Part shown: in pieces, positions 40,052 through 42,120 of the stretch | Position numbering within the stretch: position 1 is the stretch's first letter | Layout of the letters: every line of letters starts with the position of its first letter | Source: a virus | Direction: 5' to 3' (one strand) | Virus record (IMG/VR): IMGVR_UViG_3300047562_003525 | Span: 1 to 42,120 of that record | Length of the DNA stretch: 42,120 bases | Translations under genes and position numbers: made by a program | Notes under the pieces: model-generated | Database searches by the model: none | What the model saw: only the letters and a program-made list of their open reading frames with translations | What the model was told of the DNA's origin: nothing

Positions 40052-42120
40052 ATGCCAATCTCAGCAACAGGAGCAGTTTCATTTCAAAATCTTCAAACAG
40101 CTTTTGGAGGTTCTAATCCTATTACGTTAGGTGAATATTATAATATAGGTAACTTTACTACCAGTGGGTCATTGCCCACTGGTAGAGGGTATTTTGGTCC
40201 TGGTGATACAGGCACTTCTGGTGTTCCAAATATAATAGAAAGATTAGAATATACCACAGAAGCTATATCTCAAATATCTGCAACAGTCCCAACAAACAGG
40301 CAAACATACGCCGGCGTTAATTCAATCAATAGAGGTTATTTTTGTGGTGGAGCAGATAGCGCAGAGCGAAATAAAATAGATGGATTAAATTTTTCAAATG
40401 AAACGTCTTTTAGTTTGACTGCAGTTCTTTCTCAAGCTAGAATATTTCCAGCAGGAGCCAGCTCTGTTCATAAAGGATATATTGGAGGCGGATCAAATCT
40501 TGCAGTAACTGTACACTATAATGTTATAGATGGGTTAAGATACAGCGACGAAACTTGTAGCGCAACATCTGCTACTCTTGCCCAAGCCAGAACATTTTTA
40601 GCTTCTGTTCAGTCTATAAGTACAGGATACTTTGCCGGAGGACAGACGGCTACAACATTAGTAAACGAAATCGACGGTATTAAGTTTTCCAACGAATCTT
40701 CAGTAAATCCTTCCGCTGCATTAACTAGTACTAGAGTATTTCTTGTAGGAGCTAGCGGGCATGAGAGAGGGTACTTTGCTGGCGGTCAGGTTACTAATGT
40801 AATAAACTCTTTGAATTTTTTAAATGAAACCTCTACGTATCACGATATAACACTTTCAGTTTCAAGAGGCAGACTCGGAGCAGCATCTTCTCAAAGTAAT
40901 GGTTATATTGCTGGTGGATCGACTAGTTCTGGCGCTATAGTATCTTCTAATGTTATAAATGCAATAAATTTTAGTTTACACTCAATCAGGACACTAAGTT
41001 CTGGCTTATTAACGGCTCGTGCCAATATAGCCGGATTTAGCTCAGCGTATCAATATCCAGGACCTACAGGATTAAGCCCTAGTGCAAAAACTACTCAACT
41101 ATCTATCAGTCAGTTCAGAGGGGTAATCAATTATAAAGGTTATTTTGCTGGTGGATATACTGGAAGCTATACAAATGTGATTAATTCTTTGAATTTTTTA
41201 AACGAAACCACTACTACTATATCTTCAGTATTGCCATCTAGCTATGATCAGGGCTCTGGTATTTCAAATACCACTAATGGATATTTTTGCGGAGGAACTA
41301 GTTCTAGAAGTACTATAGTAAGAGTTAGATTTAATGATGAGGCTACTTCTAATATATCGGCCACATTGAGCATAGGTAGAAGAACAATGGCTTCTGTTTC
41401 TAGTTCTACTAGGGGATATTGTGCTGGGGGTTTTTCTACTGCAGATAGTAATATAATTGATGGCTTACAGTTTTCAGATGAAACAGCTATAAATCCATCC
41501 GCAACACTAGTTACAGCAAGAAGAGCCCCTGCAGGTGTTAATAGTGCTTTTAATGGCTATTTTGGGGGAGGTAATATAGGCGGCTTTACTTATTCTAGTG
41601 AGATTGATGGTCTACAGTTTTCAAATGAAACAGCTATAAATCCAGCAGCAGCATTGGCTACGGCTAGACAAGAACTGGCCGGAGTTTATAGCACTACTTT
41701 TGGATATTTTGGCGGCGGTAGAACATCTTCCAGCGACGTTAGTGAAATTGATGGTATAAATTTTAATACTGAAGCAGCTATAAATCCATCTGCAGCACTG
41801 TCTTTAGCCAGAAATAATCTTGCGGCTGTTTCTAGCTCTACAAGAGGATATTTTGCTGGTGGAGCACCTGTCGGAAATAACTATAGTACTGAAATCGACG
41901 GCATACAGTTTTCAGATGAAACAGCTATAAATCCGTCAGCAGCACTATCTCCTGGAAGAAATAGTCTTATGGGATTAGAATACAAAAAGTTTTTGGATCA
42001 ATCTCTAAATACTTTTTGGAAAACGATAAAAGGATATTTTGGTGGTGGATTAGTTAGTAGTTCCCAAAGTTATATTGATGGGATTAACTTTTCAAATAAT
42101 ACCACAATAAATCCGTCTGC
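40052..42120 (+). CDS. Tail fibre of repeated kelch-like beta-propellers (3' end outside window)
   Basis: The frame begins at ATG 40052, one base after the S74-fibre stop with GAGAGG upstream, and stays open for 689 codons to the window edge. The first 30 residues (MPISATGAVSFQNLQTAFGG) are a short attachment module. From residue 46, blades of 44-50 residues recur: GYFAGG...IDGLxFSNET..NPSA.L..AR...AGV. Blade starts are at 46, 95, 142, 192, 240, 284; then a linker; 363, 410, 455, 502, 551, 599; then a second linker; and 661. This pattern suggests consecutive six-bladed kelch-like propellers, a fold often used for ligand binding. Role as host-binding fibre is inferred from position. Confidence 0.85.
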   Translation, partial: MPISATGAVSFQNLQTAFGGSNPITLGEYYNIGNFTTSGSLPTGRGYFGPGDTGTSGVPNIIERLEYTTEAISQISATVPTNRQTYAGVNSINRGYFCGGADSAERNKIDGLNFSNETSFSLTAVLSQARIFPAGASSVHKGYIGGGSNLAVTVHYNVIDGLRYSDETCSATSATLAQARTFLASVQSISTGYFAGGQTATTLVNEIDGIKFSNESSVNPSAALTSTRVFLVGASGHERGYFAGGQVTNVINSLNFLNETSTYHDITLSVSRGRLGAASSQSNGYIAGGSTSSGAIVSSNVINAINFSLHSIRTLSSGLLTARANIAGFSSAYQYPGPTGLSPSAKTTQLSISQFRGVINYKGYFAGGYTGSYTNVINSLNFLNETTTTISSVLPSSYDQGSGISNTTNGYFCGGTSSRSTIVRVRFNDEATSNISATLSIGRRTMASVSSSTRGYCAGGFSTADSNIIDGLQFSDETAINPSATLVTARRAPAGVNSAFNGYFGGGNIGGFTYSSEIDGLQFSNETAINPAAALATARQELAGVYSTTFGYFGGGRTSSSDVSEIDGINFNTEAAINPSAALSLARNNLAAVSSSTRGYFAGGAPVGNNYSTEIDGIQFSDETAINPSAALSPGRNSLMGLEYKKFLDQSLNTFWKTIKGYFGGGLVSSSQSYIDGINFSNNTTINPS
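40158..40185 (+). repeat. Perfect 11-bp inverted repeat inside the kelch-fibre gene
   Basis: CTACCAGTGGG (40158-40168) and CCCACTGGTAG (40175-40185) are perfect complements with a 6-base loop. The element lies in codons 36-45, exactly where the attachment module passes into the first propeller blade. It could act as an mRNA hairpin or mark a recombination joint; the sequence shows only the structure. Confidence 0.85.

Noticed and set aside
40052-42120. Diversity-generating retroelement targeting the fibre
   Set aside because: No reverse transcriptase, template repeat or accessory gene is visible in the window, and the repeats are ordinary propeller blades.
1-42120. tRNA genes, CRISPR arrays, insertion sequences, homing endonucleases
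   Set aside because: Intergenic gaps are few and short, none holds a cloverleaf or spacer array, and no HNH or GIY-YIG endonuclease motif was found in the translated genes.

Overview
This window is part of the genome of a large tailed phage (myovirus) of the T4 superfamily. It shows T4-type DNA-metabolism genes (DexA, gp59, gp33, gp32), T4-type late-promoter motifs, and an almost complete set of T4-type baseplate and tail genes (gp48, gp53, gp27, gp5, PAAR, gp25, gp6, gp8, gp26, gp4, gp16-like). PhoH, the RecB-like nuclease, the DUF4815 giant, the S74 fibre and a cysteine-free gp32 recall the environmental (cyanophage/pelagiphage-like) branch rather than coliphage T4. No photosynthesis or other host-marker gene is present, so I do not name a host. 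I saw no tRNA, rRNA, CRISPR array, insertion sequence or integrase.

Region 1 (1-7400, + strand) holds tightly packed small genes, many overlapping by 1-20 nt: a conserved phage protein, DexA exonuclease, two conserved unknowns, PhoH, a PD-(D/E)XK nuclease, a secreted SleB-type wall hydrolase, a ClpP-like serine protease, then small proteins, gp33 late coactivator, gp59 helicase loader and gp32 ssDNA-binding protein. It ends in a strong hairpin terminator (7377-7397) shared with the convergent operon. Two extended -10 promoters and one highly structured leader (before phoH) lie in the few intergenic gaps.

Region 2 (7404-13451, - strand) is a divergent late operon read right to left: gp4 head completion, an unknown gp2-position protein, a tail-tube-fold protein (gp54-like), gp16-like small terminase, gp26, a short open frame, and the tail tape measure. 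gp26 ends on the slippery heptamer U UUU UUC immediately before its UGA, and the -1 frame continues for 59 codons to a point 2 nt from the tape-measure start. This is the lambda G/GT tail-assembly-chaperone arrangement in a T4-type phage and is the most striking finding here.

Region 3 (13499-35268, + strand) is the baseplate operon: gp48, gp53, gp27, a 905-aa gp5-like spike carrying two cell-wall-hydrolase domains, an unknown, PAAR tip, gp25, gp6, a wedge protein with tandem 18/19-residue repeats, a small virion protein, an enlarged gp8 and a 2170-aa DUF4815 protein with its small coiled-coil partner. Divergent T4-like late promoters sit between gp4 and gp48.

Region 4 (35281-end, + strand) is a host-recognition cassette: a fibre shaft protein, a glycine-rich adhesin with two inserted PA14-like domains, a fibre with a C-terminal S74 self-processing chaperone, and an incomplete fibre built of successive kelch-like beta-propellers that runs off the window end.
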